Notes: generated by a model not told the origin, from the sequence alone. A stretch of DNA of 14,327 nucleotides from PHAA01 sp964584415 (GCA_964584415.1 CAZOZX010000050.1:1-14327), one strand, 5' to 3'; positions 1 through 7,289 are shown, numbered from the stretch's first letter. Made by a program: numbers and translations.

Positions 1-5
1 TATTT

Positions 6-43
6 AAAGGCAATGTTCCGATTTTCGAAACATTGCCTTTTTT
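6..43. terminator. Strong hairpin with T-run at the left edge (terminator)
   Basis: Positions 6-17 and 29-40 form a perfect 12-bp inverted repeat (AAAGGCAATGTT / AACATTGCCTTT) around an 11-nt loop. On the plus strand it is followed by six T's (38-43), and on the minus strand six A's precede it. The plus-strand form is the better intrinsic terminator, so it probably ends a rightward gene lying outside the window. Because the arm itself ends in TTT on the minus strand, it may also stop atp operon transcripts that pass the first hairpin at 52-84. Confidence 0.8.
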
Positions 44-51
44 GACGGTCT

Positions 52-84
52 GAGGCCGGAAGGTTTCACAACCTTCCGGCCTTT
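52..84. terminator. GC-rich hairpin directly after atpC
   Basis: A perfect 12-bp inverted repeat, GGCCGGAAGGTT (54-65) and AACCTTCCGGCC (70-81), closes on a 4-nt loop; one further A-T pair extends it. It lies about 20 nt past the atpC stop and is the first structure an atp operon transcript meets. The minus-strand transcript has no long U-run after it, so as a terminator it is incomplete on that strand. It may instead protect the 3' end, with termination completed at the hairpin at 6-43. Confidence 0.65.
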
Positions 85-103
85 ATACTTGCTATTCGAT
101 TAT

Positions 104-505
104 TTACTCGGCTGCCCGAATTCGAGTAATGGCTCTCTTCAGCGAGGCCTCGGCCCTTGCCATGTTGGTATCATCAGCTCTGGCTGCCAACCTTGCCTCA
201 GCCCTTTCTTTTGAGGCTTTAGCTCTTAGGACATCGATCTCATCACCAGGCTCAGCAGTCTCTGCTAAGACGCGGGCTTCATTATTCATGACTTCCATGA
301 ATCCGCCGCTTACTGCCATTCTCCTAATTGCACCATTAGCATCGGTATAGCGCATAACACCAACATCCAACGCTGCAATCATAGGAGCGTGATTTCTCAA
401 AACGCCAAGTTCACCATAGGTCTCCGGTACAACCACAAATTGCACCTCATCCTTGTAGAGAAGCTCTTCCGGAGTTACTACTTCAAGCGTGAAGGTTCCC
501 GCCAT
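104..505 (-). CDS. atpC: F1Fo ATP synthase epsilon subunit
   Basis: This 133-residue protein is the epsilon subunit of the F1 central stalk, which couples rotation to catalysis and can inhibit ATP hydrolysis. The N-terminal two-thirds (about 1-85) has the beta-sandwich signature seen in the family, including GELGVLRNHAP and AVSGGF. The remainder is a charged alanine-rich helical hairpin. Residues 90-95 read IDVLRA, matching the I(L)DxxRA motif associated with ATP binding by Bacillus-type epsilon. The ATG is 3 nt after the atpD stop, and its G-rich ribosome site lies inside the end of atpD, so translation is probably coupled. It is the last gene of the operon and has the usual length for the family. 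Confidence 0.97.
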   Translation of the reverse strand: MAGTFTLEVVTPEELLYKDEVQFVVVPETYGELGVLRNHAPMIAALDVGVMRYTDANGAIRRMAVSGGFMEVMNNEARVLAETAEPGDEIDVLRAKASKERAEARLAARADDTNMARAEASLKRAITRIRAAE

Positions 506-508
506 GGG

Positions 509-1915
509 CTACGCCCCCAATCGTTTGGCTTTGGCAACTGCCGTTTCTATGTCTCCTACCATATAGAATGAATCTTCTGAAAGGTTGTCATGTTTGCCCG
601 CCAAAACCTGGGCAAAGGATTCAACTGTATCGCCAACTCTTACATATATACCGGGGCTGCCGGTAAACTGCTCAGCAACATGGAAGGGCTGGGACAGGAA
701 TCTTTGAATCTTTCTGGCTCTTGCCACCACGACTTTATCATCATCAGATAATTCATCCATACCCAGAATGGCGATGATGTCCTGCAGTTCCTTGTATCTT
801 TGCAGTATCTGCTGCACGCCGCGGGCGGTGAAATAGTGCTTGTCACCCAGTATCTGGGGATCAAGGATACGGGAGGTTGAATCCAAAGGATCAACCGCCG
901 GATATATTCCCAGCTCGGAAATAGCACGGGAAAGAACCGTGGTCGCATCCAAGTGGGCAAATGTGGTTGCCGGCGCAGGGTCAGTCAAGTCGTCAGCAGG
1001 TACGTAAACGGCCTGGGCTGAAGTGATTGATCCCTTCCGGGTACTGGTAATTCTCTCCTGCAGTAAGCCCATGTCAGTTGCCAGGGTTGGCTGGTAACCA
1101 ACGGCAGAAGGCATACGTCCTAACAGAGCGGACACCTCGTTGCCGGCCTGAGCGAACCGGAAAATGTTATCAATGAATATAAGAACGTCTTGTCCGCCTA
1201 TGTCACGGAAATATTCCGCAACTGTTAGACCAGTTAATCCAACCCGAAGACGGGCTCCAGGGGGCTCATTCATCTGGCCGAAGATCAAGGCACATTTATC
1301 AATAACGCCGGACTCCACCATTTCACCCCATAGATCGTTGCCTTCACGGGTTCTTTCACCCACGCCAACGAATACGGAGTATCCGCCATGCTCGTAAGCG
1401 ATGTTTCTGATCAGTTCCTGAATAATAACGGTTTTGCCAACTCCGGCGCCGCCAAACAGTCCAACTTTTCCACCCTTGGCGTAGGGGCAGATCAAGTCGG
1501 CAACTTTGATACCGGTCTCCAGCAATTGCGTGGCTGGTAATTGGTCAACCAATTGCGGTGGATCTCGGTGAATTGCCCAATAATCTGCAGCTTGAACGGG
1601 CCCGGCTTCATCCACCGGCTGGCCTAAAACATTGATAATTCTGCCTAAGCAGCCATCCCCGACTGGAACCTTGATGGCCGCGTCAGTATTGATAGCCTCC
1701 ATGCCGCGGTTGATACCATCAGTAGGGCTCAGCGCAACGCATCTGACTACGTCATTGCCCAGCAGCTGCATAGCTTCCAGGGTAACATCAATATTTTGCT
1801 CTTCAGATTTAATGGTTATAGCGTTCATCAGGTCAGGCAACTCACCCGGCTTAAACCGTATGTCTACGACCGCACCGATAACCTGAGTTACCTCCCCTTT
1901 GGTTAAATTCGCCAT
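509..1915 (-). CDS. atpD: F1Fo ATP synthase beta subunit (catalytic)
   Basis: This 468-residue protein is the catalytic beta subunit of F1. The Walker A loop GGAGVGKT is at 155-162, the catalytic glutamate at E187 in GVGERTREGNDL, and the Walker B strand LIFIDN ends at D249-N250. The DELSEED lever is present as DELSDDD (387-393), a conservative variant. The length is normal and I see no break. The ATG has a GGAGG site about 10 nt upstream, 3 nt after the atpG stop. It lies between gamma and epsilon, as in nearly all bacterial atp operons. Confidence 0.99.
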   Translation of the reverse strand: MANLTKGEVTQVIGAVVDIRFKPGELPDLMNAITIKSEEQNIDVTLEAMQLLGNDVVRCVALSPTDGINRGMEAINTDAAIKVPVGDGCLGRIINVLGQPVDEAGPVQAADYWAIHRDPPQLVDQLPATQLLETGIKVADLICPYAKGGKVGLFGGAGVGKTVIIQELIRNIAYEHGGYSVFVGVGERTREGNDLWGEMVESGVIDKCALIFGQMNEPPGARLRVGLTGLTVAEYFRDIGGQDVLIFIDNIFRFAQAGNEVSALLGRMPSAVGYQPTLATDMGLLQERITSTRKGSITSAQAVYVPADDLTDPAPATTFAHLDATTVLSRAISELGIYPAVDPLDSTSRILDPQILGDKHYFTARGVQQILQRYKELQDIIAILGMDELSDDDKVVVARARKIQRFLSQPFHVAEQFTGSPGIYVRVGDTVESFAQVLAGKHDNLSEDSFYMVGDIETAVAKAKRLGA

Positions 1916-1918
1916 TCT

Positions 1919-2803
1919 CTACTTTCCTCCTTTATTGAGAGCTTCGGCGCCACCAACAATATCCAGAATTTCATCGGTTATTGCCGCCTGTCTGACTTTA
2001 TTCATCTTGAGTGTCAGGTTGTCAATGATTTCACCAGCATTTTCACTGGCATTGCCCATCGCAGTCATCCTGGCTCCATGCTCACTGGCTTTACCCTCCA
2101 GCATCGCGTGGTAGATCTGACTGCCAATGTACCTGGGGAGTAAATTCAACAAAATCTCCTCGGCACTGGGCTCATAAATATACTCCACATTGAACTTTTC
2201 GTCAGCCTCAGCAGCCTCGGGGGGTTCAATAGGAAGTACCTTGACTACGGTGGGTGTCTGCCGCAGGGCATTTATAAAGCGCGCATATACTATATATATT
2301 TCATCAAACTCTTCATTTTCATAGGCATTGGTAACATACTGCGCGATTTCCCTGGCATCCGAGTAGTTAATTTTGTCGCCTAGGTTTACGAATTCAGCCT
2401 CCAAACCACCCCGCTTACGGAAGAAGTCACGGCCTTTTCTGCCTACGGCTATTATGCCCATGGCAGGGTCTCTCTCATCAGCGGCAATGGCGTCAGTACA
2501 GGCCCTGATTATGTTGGTGTTATAACCTCCACACAGGCCTCTGTCTGCAGTGACCACGATATATCCTACCTTTGTAACCTCAGCCCTTTTAGCCAGCAGA
2601 GGATGTTCAACATCAGTTGATAATCCAGCTAACCTGGCCAAGGTTCCCTGCAATGTCTCGGTATAGGGACGGGAAGCTTCGGCGGCCTCCTGAGCACGGC
2701 GCAACTTTGCCGCGGCTACCATCTTCATGGCCTTGGTAATTTTCTGCGTACTCTGTACGCTGCGTATTCTTCGCTTAAACTCTCTTACACCTGCTCCTGC
2801 CAT
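1919..2803 (-). CDS. atpG: F1Fo ATP synthase gamma subunit
   Basis: This 294-residue protein is the gamma subunit, the rotating shaft inside the alpha3beta3 head. The N-terminal helix has the family signature (REFKRRIRSVQSTQKITKAM), followed by the Rossmann-like middle with DRGLCGGYN. The conserved C-terminal helix contains ENAGEIIDNLTLKMNKVRQ and an acidic ILDIVGGAEAL end. The ATG is preceded by an AGGTGG site, and the gene begins 13 nt after the atpA stop. Length and order are typical. Confidence 0.98.
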   Translation of the reverse strand: MAGAGVREFKRRIRSVQSTQKITKAMKMVAAAKLRRAQEAAEASRPYTETLQGTLARLAGLSTDVEHPLLAKRAEVTKVGYIVVTADRGLCGGYNTNIIRACTDAIAADERDPAMGIIAVGRKGRDFFRKRGGLEAEFVNLGDKINYSDAREIAQYVTNAYENEEFDEIYIVYARFINALRQTPTVVKVLPIEPPEAAEADEKFNVEYIYEPSAEEILLNLLPRYIGSQIYHAMLEGKASEHGARMTAMGNASENAGEIIDNLTLKMNKVRQAAITDEILDIVGGAEALNKGGK

Positions 2804-2816
2804 CTATAATCACCAC

Positions 2817-4328
2817 CTAAACTAGGAACGTGGACTTGAAATCTTGAATAGCCTTAATCAGTTCCGCGTTAGTGTCGGCAGTGATTTGCTTGGACTCAGC
2901 AATCGATTTCAACACATTCGTATTGCTGCGCAGATATTTCAGGAAGTCAACTTCAAATGGTGCGATCTGTTCTTTTGGTACATCATCCAGATATCCATTA
3001 ACACCGCAGTATATAATAGCAACCTGATCTTCCATGATCATCGGGGCATATTGCCCTTGTTTAAGAACCTCGGTTACCTTCTCACCACGGGTTAGGCGGG
3101 CTAGAGTCGCTTTATCCAGGTCGGAACCGAACTGGGCGAATGCAGCCAATTCACGGAACTGAGCCAGGTCCAAACGGAGCTGTCCAGCAACGCTCTTCAT
3201 AGCTTTGGTTTGAGCGGAACCACCTACGCGGCTGACGGACAGACCAGCATTGATGGCCGGGCGTTGTCCAGCATAGAAGAGGTCGGTTTCCAGGTATATC
3301 TGTCCATCAGTGATGGAAATAACGTTAGTCGGAATATAGGCTGATACGTCGCCAGCCTGGGTTTCAATAATTGGCAGTGCAGTGATGGATCCACCGCCAT
3401 GGTCTTGATTGAGTTTACAGCCTCTCTCCAGCAAACGGGAGTGAAGGTAAAAGACGTCGCCCGGATATGCTTCACGTCCGGGGGGCCGACGGAGCAACAG
3501 GGACATTTCGCGATAAGCTACCGCGTGCTTAGATAAATCATCATATATAATCAGAACGTCTTTGCCTTGTCCTTCCATAAATTCCTCAGCCATCGCAACA
3601 CCTGCATACGGTGCCAGGTAAAGCAGCGGCGCGGGTTCGGAAGCAGTGGAGGCAACTATGATTGTATAATCCATCGCGCCCATTTCTTCGAGTTTGGCAT
3701 GGATTCCGGCGATGGTTGATTGCTTCTGACCAATACCAACGTAGATACAGATCATGTCTTTTTTAGTTCTTTGGTTGATTATGGCATCAATGGCGATAGC
3801 AGTCTTACCAACCTGACGGTCACCAATGATCAATTCGCGCTGGCCGCGGCCAATTGGTACCATTGAGTCTATACATTTCAGTCCGGTCTGCATGGGTGTA
3901 TTAACTGGGGCTCTGGTTACCACCCCGTGGGCCACCTTCTCAACTGGCTTAAAGGTACTGGTATTGATTGGGCCCTTGCCGTCCAGGGGTTGTCCCAGAG
4001 GATTAACTACACGACCCAGCATGGCGTCCCCGGTGGGAACTTCCATGATTCTTCCGGTAGCTTTTACGACGTCGCCTTCTTTAATATGCGCATATTTACC
4101 GAGCAGCACGGCTCCAACATTATCTTCTTCCAGGTTCAGTACCATTCCGAACGTATCACCTGGGAATTCCAGTAATTCGCCAGCCATTGCACCCTGAAGT
4201 CCATAGACCCTGGCGATACCGTCACCGACATATATTACTGAGCCAACATTGCTGACCTCGACCTCGGCTTGATAGCGCTCTAACTGTTCTTTTAATATTG
4301 CGCTAATCTCTTCCGGTCTAATACTCAT
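2817..4328 (-). CDS. atpA: F1Fo ATP synthase alpha subunit
   Basis: This 503-residue protein is the non-catalytic alpha subunit of F1. The P-loop GDRQVGKT is at 169-176. The arginine finger that reaches the neighbouring catalytic site is R367 in SVSRVGGSAQ. YDDLSKHAVAYREMSLLL (about 262-279) is the Walker B and following region. The N-terminal helix RPEEISAILKEQLERY is the usual delta-binding segment. The ATG has an AGGGGTGAG ribosome site, and the gap to atpH is 23 nt. The length is standard and there is no sign of disruption. Confidence 0.99.
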   Translation of the reverse strand: MSIRPEEISAILKEQLERYQAEVEVSNVGSVIYVGDGIARVYGLQGAMAGELLEFPGDTFGMVLNLEEDNVGAVLLGKYAHIKEGDVVKATGRIMEVPTGDAMLGRVVNPLGQPLDGKGPINTSTFKPVEKVAHGVVTRAPVNTPMQTGLKCIDSMVPIGRGQRELIIGDRQVGKTAIAIDAIINQRTKKDMICIYVGIGQKQSTIAGIHAKLEEMGAMDYTIIVASTASEPAPLLYLAPYAGVAMAEEFMEGQGKDVLIIYDDLSKHAVAYREMSLLLRRPPGREAYPGDVFYLHSRLLERGCKLNQDHGGGSITALPIIETQAGDVSAYIPTNVISITDGQIYLETDLFYAGQRPAINAGLSVSRVGGSAQTKAMKSVAGQLRLDLAQFRELAAFAQFGSDLDKATLARLTRGEKVTEVLKQGQYAPMIMEDQVAIIYCGVNGYLDDVPKEQIAPFEVDFLKYLRSNTNVLKSIAESKQITADTNAELIKAIQDFKSTFLV

Positions 4329-4351
4329 TATAAATGCTCACCCCTATCGAT

Positions 4352-4900
4352 TTAACTTATCTTTGCAGCTGTGAGGTTTTTCTTAAGCATCTCTAGTTTC
4401 TTCGCCACTGAGGCGTCGATTATCTTGTCGCCTATCCTGATCTTGACCCCGCCCAAAATAGCTGGATCAATGGTCAGCGCCAATTTGATGGTTTTCCCGG
4501 TGGAACGGGAAAGATTATCGGACAAGGCATTAACATCCTGGTCAGACACAGGCATGGCGGATATCAGTTCTGCCTTCTTAATATTCCTGGTTTCGTCCGC
4601 CATCTCTTCATATTCTTTATATATAAGTTCAAGATAGGTTTGACGTTTCTTATCCAGGATCAACAACAAGAAGTTCAGGGTTATCGATGAAACCGCCGTG
4701 CTAAAGATCTTTGTAGCAACCTCTTTCTTCTCTTTGGCCGGCAACAGAGGATGGGCAAAATACTCCTTAAGATCTGCAACTTCCTCAATCGTTTGAACTA
4801 TCTTCCCAAGTTCGTTCTGATAATCATCAATCTTGCCGGCTTCTTGGGCAATGCTAAAAAAGGCTTCAGCATAGCGCCTGGCGACGCTCTTGTTTAGCAT
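4352..4900 (-). CDS. atpH: F1Fo ATP synthase delta subunit
   Basis: This 182-residue protein is the delta (OSCP-type) subunit, which pins the peripheral stalk to the top of F1. The N-terminal helical domain starts SVARRYAEAFFSIAQEAG. The C-terminal portion has the characteristic ILGGVKIRIGDKIIDASV (about 148-165). The ATG overlaps the end of atpF by 7 nt and lacks a good ribosome site, so it is probably translated by coupling from atpF. Confidence 0.97.
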   Translation of the reverse strand: MLNKSVARRYAEAFFSIAQEAGKIDDYQNELGKIVQTIEEVADLKEYFAHPLLPAKEKKEVATKIFSTAVSSITLNFLLLILDKKRQTYLELIYKEYEEMADETRNIKKAELISAMPVSDQDVNALSDNLSRSTGKTIKLALTIDPAILGGVKIRIGDKIIDASVAKKLEMLKKNLTAAKIS

Positions 4901-5514
4901 AGCAGATCGCCCGCTTCATTAACGAAATCTTTAACCATCTTCTGATGGTCGGCTTCGGTGATAGCTCTGCCCAGCACTTTCTCCGCAGCCATGAGTGCCA
5001 GAGTAGCTGCCGTATCCTTCAGTTCTACCTTGGCCTGTGCGGTAGCGGCTTGAATTTCGGCAGTTCCTTTAGCAAGTATTCCAGCATATTCTTCTTTTGC
5101 TTTGGCTATCATTTCGTTCTTTGCTTCTTCGGCAGATTTCGTGGCCCTTCCCACGATTTCTTGGGCTTCCTTGCGGGACTCAATCAGGTTGGCCTGAGCT
5201 TCTTTACGCAACTGCTCAACTTCCACCTTCAAATCTTCTGCATGCTTAATAGAGCTCTCGATAGAAGTGGCCCGGTCTTCCAACATTTTGCTGACGGGGT
5301 TGTAAGCAAACTTGTATAAGATCGCCAGCAATACCAGGAAGTTGACCATCGACCATCCAATTACATATAAGTTCGGAAATTTGGGTGGACTCCCAGCCGG
5401 AGCACCGATGGGGGCTCCTGCAGATTCCGAAGCCATGCAGAGGGCGGCAAATCCCATAACCATAATTAAGGATAAAAGGAGGCCTGATAGGTAAACCCAT
5501 TTGTTCCTTTTCAC
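4894..5514 (-). CDS. atpF: F1Fo ATP synthase b subunit with signal-peptide-like N-terminus
   Basis: This 206-residue protein is the b subunit of the peripheral stalk. The membrane anchor (about 49-69, VIGWSMVNFLVLLAILYKF) is followed by the conserved turn NPVSKMLEDRATSIESSI. A long alanine/glutamate/lysine-rich helix (about 85-180) then dimerises and reaches delta. The chain is about 40 residues longer than the common bacterial form. The extra N-terminus has a basic start (MKRNK), a hydrophobic stretch (6-25), a possible cleavage region near CMASE, and a Gly/Ala/Pro linker (30-45). The start is GTG with a GGAGG site about 10 nt upstream. The extension may be a cleaved presequence or a second membrane helix; this is inferred. 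Confidence 0.96.
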   Translation of the reverse strand: MKRNKWVYLSGLLLSLIMVMGFAALCMASESAGAPIGAPAGSPPKFPNLYVIGWSMVNFLVLLAILYKFAYNPVSKMLEDRATSIESSIKHAEDLKVEVEQLRKEAQANLIESRKEAQEIVGRATKSAEEAKNEMIAKAKEEYAGILAKGTAEIQAATAQAKVELKDTAATLALMAAEKVLGRAITEADHQKMVKDFVNEAGDLLC

Positions 5515-5556
5515 GGATGTGCTACCTCCAATCTCAGTAGTGCTTAAGAATTTTAT

Positions 5557-5606
5557 GGGCGGTAGGGCTTTTAGTTCAACTGATAACTACGACTGCCCTA
5601 CCGCCC
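5557..5606 (-). promoter_or_regulatory. Long perfect hairpin in the atpE-atpF intergenic mRNA
   Basis: A 12-bp perfect inverted repeat, GGGCGGTAGGGC (5557-5568) and GCCCTACCGCCC (5595-5606), encloses a 26-nt loop. Inside the loop TAGTT/AACTA (5 bp) can pair as well. No U-run follows on the transcribed strand, so this is not a normal terminator. It sits about 50 nt after atpE and about 40 nt before atpF. That position suits an RNA processing or stability element that lets the multicopy c subunit be made in excess; the role is inferred. Confidence 0.8.
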
Positions 5607-5659
5607 TCTGGTTAGAATGACGTTATTAATTATCTGTTGTGTTTTTGAATTTTCCTCAA

Positions 5660-5887
5660 CTAGGCAGTCATTTTTCCAACTAACATGAAAGCAATCAGTA
5701 GACCATAAATAGTCAAGGTTTCAATAAAGGCTAGGGTGATGAACAATAAAGTTCTGATGTCTCCACCTACTTCAGGCTGTCTGGCGATAGATTCGATAGC
5801 TTTGCCACCGACAAGACCCATACCAACACCGCCACCAAGGCCGGCAATAGATACAGCTACCCCAGCTCCTACTGCTATAATACCCAT
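5660..5887 (-). CDS. atpE: F1Fo ATP synthase c subunit (rotor ring proteolipid)
   Basis: This 75-residue protein forms the membrane c-ring. Two hydrophobic helices flank the polar loop ARQPE (35-39), which contacts gamma and epsilon. The ion-carrying carboxylate is E56 in FIETLTIYG. I chose the ATG at 5887 rather than an ATG 10 codons upstream because it has a very strong AGGGGGG ribosome site 6 nt before it and gives the normal hairpin protein. Of the sodium-site ligands known from Ilyobacter-type rings, E56, T57 and Y61 have counterparts, but the helix-1 glutamine is M23. Proton coupling is therefore the likelier reading. Confidence 0.97.
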   Translation of the reverse strand: MGIIAVGAGVAVSIAGLGGGVGMGLVGGKAIESIARQPEVGGDIRTLLFITLAFIETLTIYGLLIAFMLVGKMTA

Positions 5888-5909
5888 TTTTTTCCCCCCT
5901 TTCCTGTTG

Positions 5910-5926
5910 CAATGCACTGTACATTG
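5910..5926 (-). promoter_or_regulatory. Short hairpin upstream of the atpE ribosome site
   Basis: On the minus strand CAATGTAC and GTGCATTG can pair (one G-U wobble) around a tiny loop, just before the atpE Shine-Dalgarno sequence. The 60-nt atpB-atpE gap also holds an AT-rich stretch. Enhanced translation of the c subunit from its intergenic leader is known in E. coli; a similar role here is inference only. Confidence 0.35.
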
Positions 5927-5947
5927 GCAAAAAATATTATATTAATT

Positions 5948-6631
5948 TTAATGACCCGCTGATGAAGCTGCGTTAATATAACTAGCCGACAACAAAGTAA
6001 ACACTATTGCTTGGATCGCCCCCAGCAGAACGCTCAAACCCATTAATAAGGACGGAACGACAAACGGAGCCATAAACAGCAGATACGCGATTATCATTTC
6101 TTCGCCAAATATGTTACCGAATAGACGAACGGTGAGGGACAGAGGATGAGCTACTTCTTCAATTAGGTTTAGTGGTAAAAATGCTGGATTAGGAGCGATA
6201 AAATGTCCTAAATAATGTGCGCCGTGTTCGGAAAAACCTGCATAATGTACGGCAAAGAAGGTTGTCAATGCTAGTGCTACTGTTACGTTCCAGTTACTAG
6301 TGGGGGGCTGGAAGCCTTCAATGTGCGCTGCTCCCGGTATTAAGCCGCTGTAGTTACTGATTATTATGAAAATAAAAAATGTTGATAACAGCGGTGCAAA
6401 CTTCTTAGCCACGTGTTCTTCATCGATAACCTGTCCGAAAAAGTCGTATGTAAAGCTTACGACATATTCTAGAACGTTCTGACCACCTGCCGGAATTGCC
6501 TTCATACTGCGGCTGCCCAGATAGCATAATATGCCGAGTAAAGCAATAATCGCCCATTCCGTTACTACCAGATGATCGACGGGAAGTGGTCCCAGATGGA
6601 ATAGCACACCGTCCCACATACCAAATATCAT
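5948..6631 (-). CDS. atpB: F1Fo ATP synthase a subunit (ion channel stator)
   Basis: This 227-residue polytopic membrane protein is the a subunit, forming the ion half-channels beside the c-ring. About five hydrophobic helices are visible. The essential arginine is R169 in LSLTVRLFGNIFG, the family hallmark. The polar residue of the last helix is Q207 in LGAIQAIVFTLLSASYI. The ATG is preceded by GGGGGGAG at good spacing, which decides this start over the methionine four codons in. The length is normal for Firmicutes. Confidence 0.98.
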   Translation of the reverse strand: MIFGMWDGVLFHLGPLPVDHLVVTEWAIIALLGILCYLGSRSMKAIPAGGQNVLEYVVSFTYDFFGQVIDEEHVAKKFAPLLSTFFIFIIISNYSGLIPGAAHIEGFQPPTSNWNVTVALALTTFFAVHYAGFSEHGAHYLGHFIAPNPAFLPLNLIEEVAHPLSLTVRLFGNIFGEEMIIAYLLFMAPFVVPSLLMGLSVLLGAIQAIVFTLLSASYINAASSAGH

Positions 6632-6720
6632 CTTTTCTCCCCCCTTTCATAGTGGAAATATATTTTTGGTTTTGTCGGCCAGCACCTTTCATGACCAGAG
6701 CCAAAACTTCAAAATCGTTA

Positions 6721-6987
6721 TTAATTACCAAATCGGTTTTTCGTGTTATTCGAATCCTTACGCTCAGTGGATTGCTTTGCATCTTGGCTCATCCGCTCCC
6801 AGAGCATCTTCATTGCTGCTGCAACCCCCAGCAGCAAACCAATGATAGCCAATTTGTTACCGGTCCCGTATCTATTATCCAGCCACTGACCTCCGAACCA
6901 TCCAATGGCTATGGCAGCCGCTACCGATGTGCCCAGATTTAATGCCATTGTCAGAGACCTTGCCCAGTTCTGTTTTTTCGGAGCCAT
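6721..6987 (-). CDS. atpZ: AtpZ/AtpI-family small membrane protein at head of atp operon
   Basis: This 88-residue protein has two hydrophobic segments (about 14-32 and 46-62). Between them lies GWFGGQWLDNRYGTG, the signature of the ATPase gene 1 (AtpZ) family found at the start of many atp operons. The tail is short and charged. Related AtpI/AtpZ proteins have been linked to c-ring assembly and to divalent-cation transport, so its exact job here is uncertain. The ATG has a GAGGTGG ribosome site 7 nt upstream. An 89-nt gap separates it from atpB, and no separate atpI of about 120 residues is present there. Confidence 0.85.
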   Translation of the reverse strand: MAPKKQNWARSLTMALNLGTSVAAAIAIGWFGGQWLDNRYGTGNKLAIIGLLLGVAAAMKMLWERMSQDAKQSTERKDSNNTKNRFGN

Positions 6988-7199
6988 CCAAAAACCACCT
7001 CTACGGGGGGCCCAAAATTTTTTGTCTGCCTATCCCTGATACCAATTCTACATCATTGGTTAAAATCCTTTTTATAAGGATAAAAATATTACATCTTTTC
7101 AATCCCGACATTTGGAGGAGTGTGCCCTTTTTGGGCCTTTTCCCGTATCAGGCTGCAAGATCTTCCGTGTTGGTACTTTTTACCGCAAAGGTAAATTGA
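6988..7199 (-). promoter_or_regulatory. Long leader of the atp operon with several inverted repeats
   Basis: No coding sequence is visible between the MazG-like gene and atpZ. On the expected transcript the leader has TTTACC/GGTAAA (7179-7195), GCCC/GGGC (7124-7136), ATCCTT/AAGGAT (7065-7081, then a short U-run) and ACCAAT/ATTGGT (7041-7060). The ribosome site of atpZ follows. I recognise no known riboswitch class. The first repeat lies where transcription should start and could equally be an operator. Confidence 0.5.
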
Positions 7200-7228
7200 A
7201 TTATAAGGTCGCATAAAAAAAGACGCAA
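7200..7228 (-). promoter_or_regulatory. Candidate sigma-A promoter for the atp operon
   Basis: On the minus strand a perfect -10 box, TATAAT (7200-7205), is preceded by exactly 17 nt and TTGCGT (7223-7228) as a -35 that matches the consensus only at its first three bases. A T7 tract fills part of the spacer. Transcription would begin near 7193, leaving a leader of about 205 nt. The placement between two tightly packed gene groups supports it. A second, weaker candidate, TTGAAA near 7100 with TTATAA, has 19-nt spacing. Confidence 0.55.
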
Positions 7229-7289
7229 TTCACACTATTCGCCAAAATTTTATAAAACCCTGCCCCGATAAACAATTTTCTTTATTTTT

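Noticed and set aside
3826..4197. Plus-strand 123-codon frame opposite atpA
   Set aside because: It is a shadow on the complement of a highly conserved gene; composition reflects the atpA codons.
5888..5917. Earlier atpE start at 5917 (adds MHCNRKGGKK)
   Set aside because: The added residues are the translated ribosome site; the ATG at 5887 has ideal spacing and gives a normal c subunit.
6420..6782. Minus-strand 120-codon frame overlapping atpZ and atpB, considered as atpI
   Set aside because: It lies mostly in other frames of atpZ and atpB, has no membrane segments like AtpI, and its arginine-rich sequence looks like an out-of-frame shadow.
7001..7111. Possible 36-codon minus-strand peptide in the atp leader (starts MSGLKRCNIF)
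   Set aside because: There is no Shine-Dalgarno sequence before its ATG and no known family; a leader peptide is possible but unsupported.
7124..7136. GCCC-TTTTT-GGGC as a terminator
   Set aside because: The stem is only 4 bp, and on the transcribed strand it is followed by an A/C-rich stretch, not U's.
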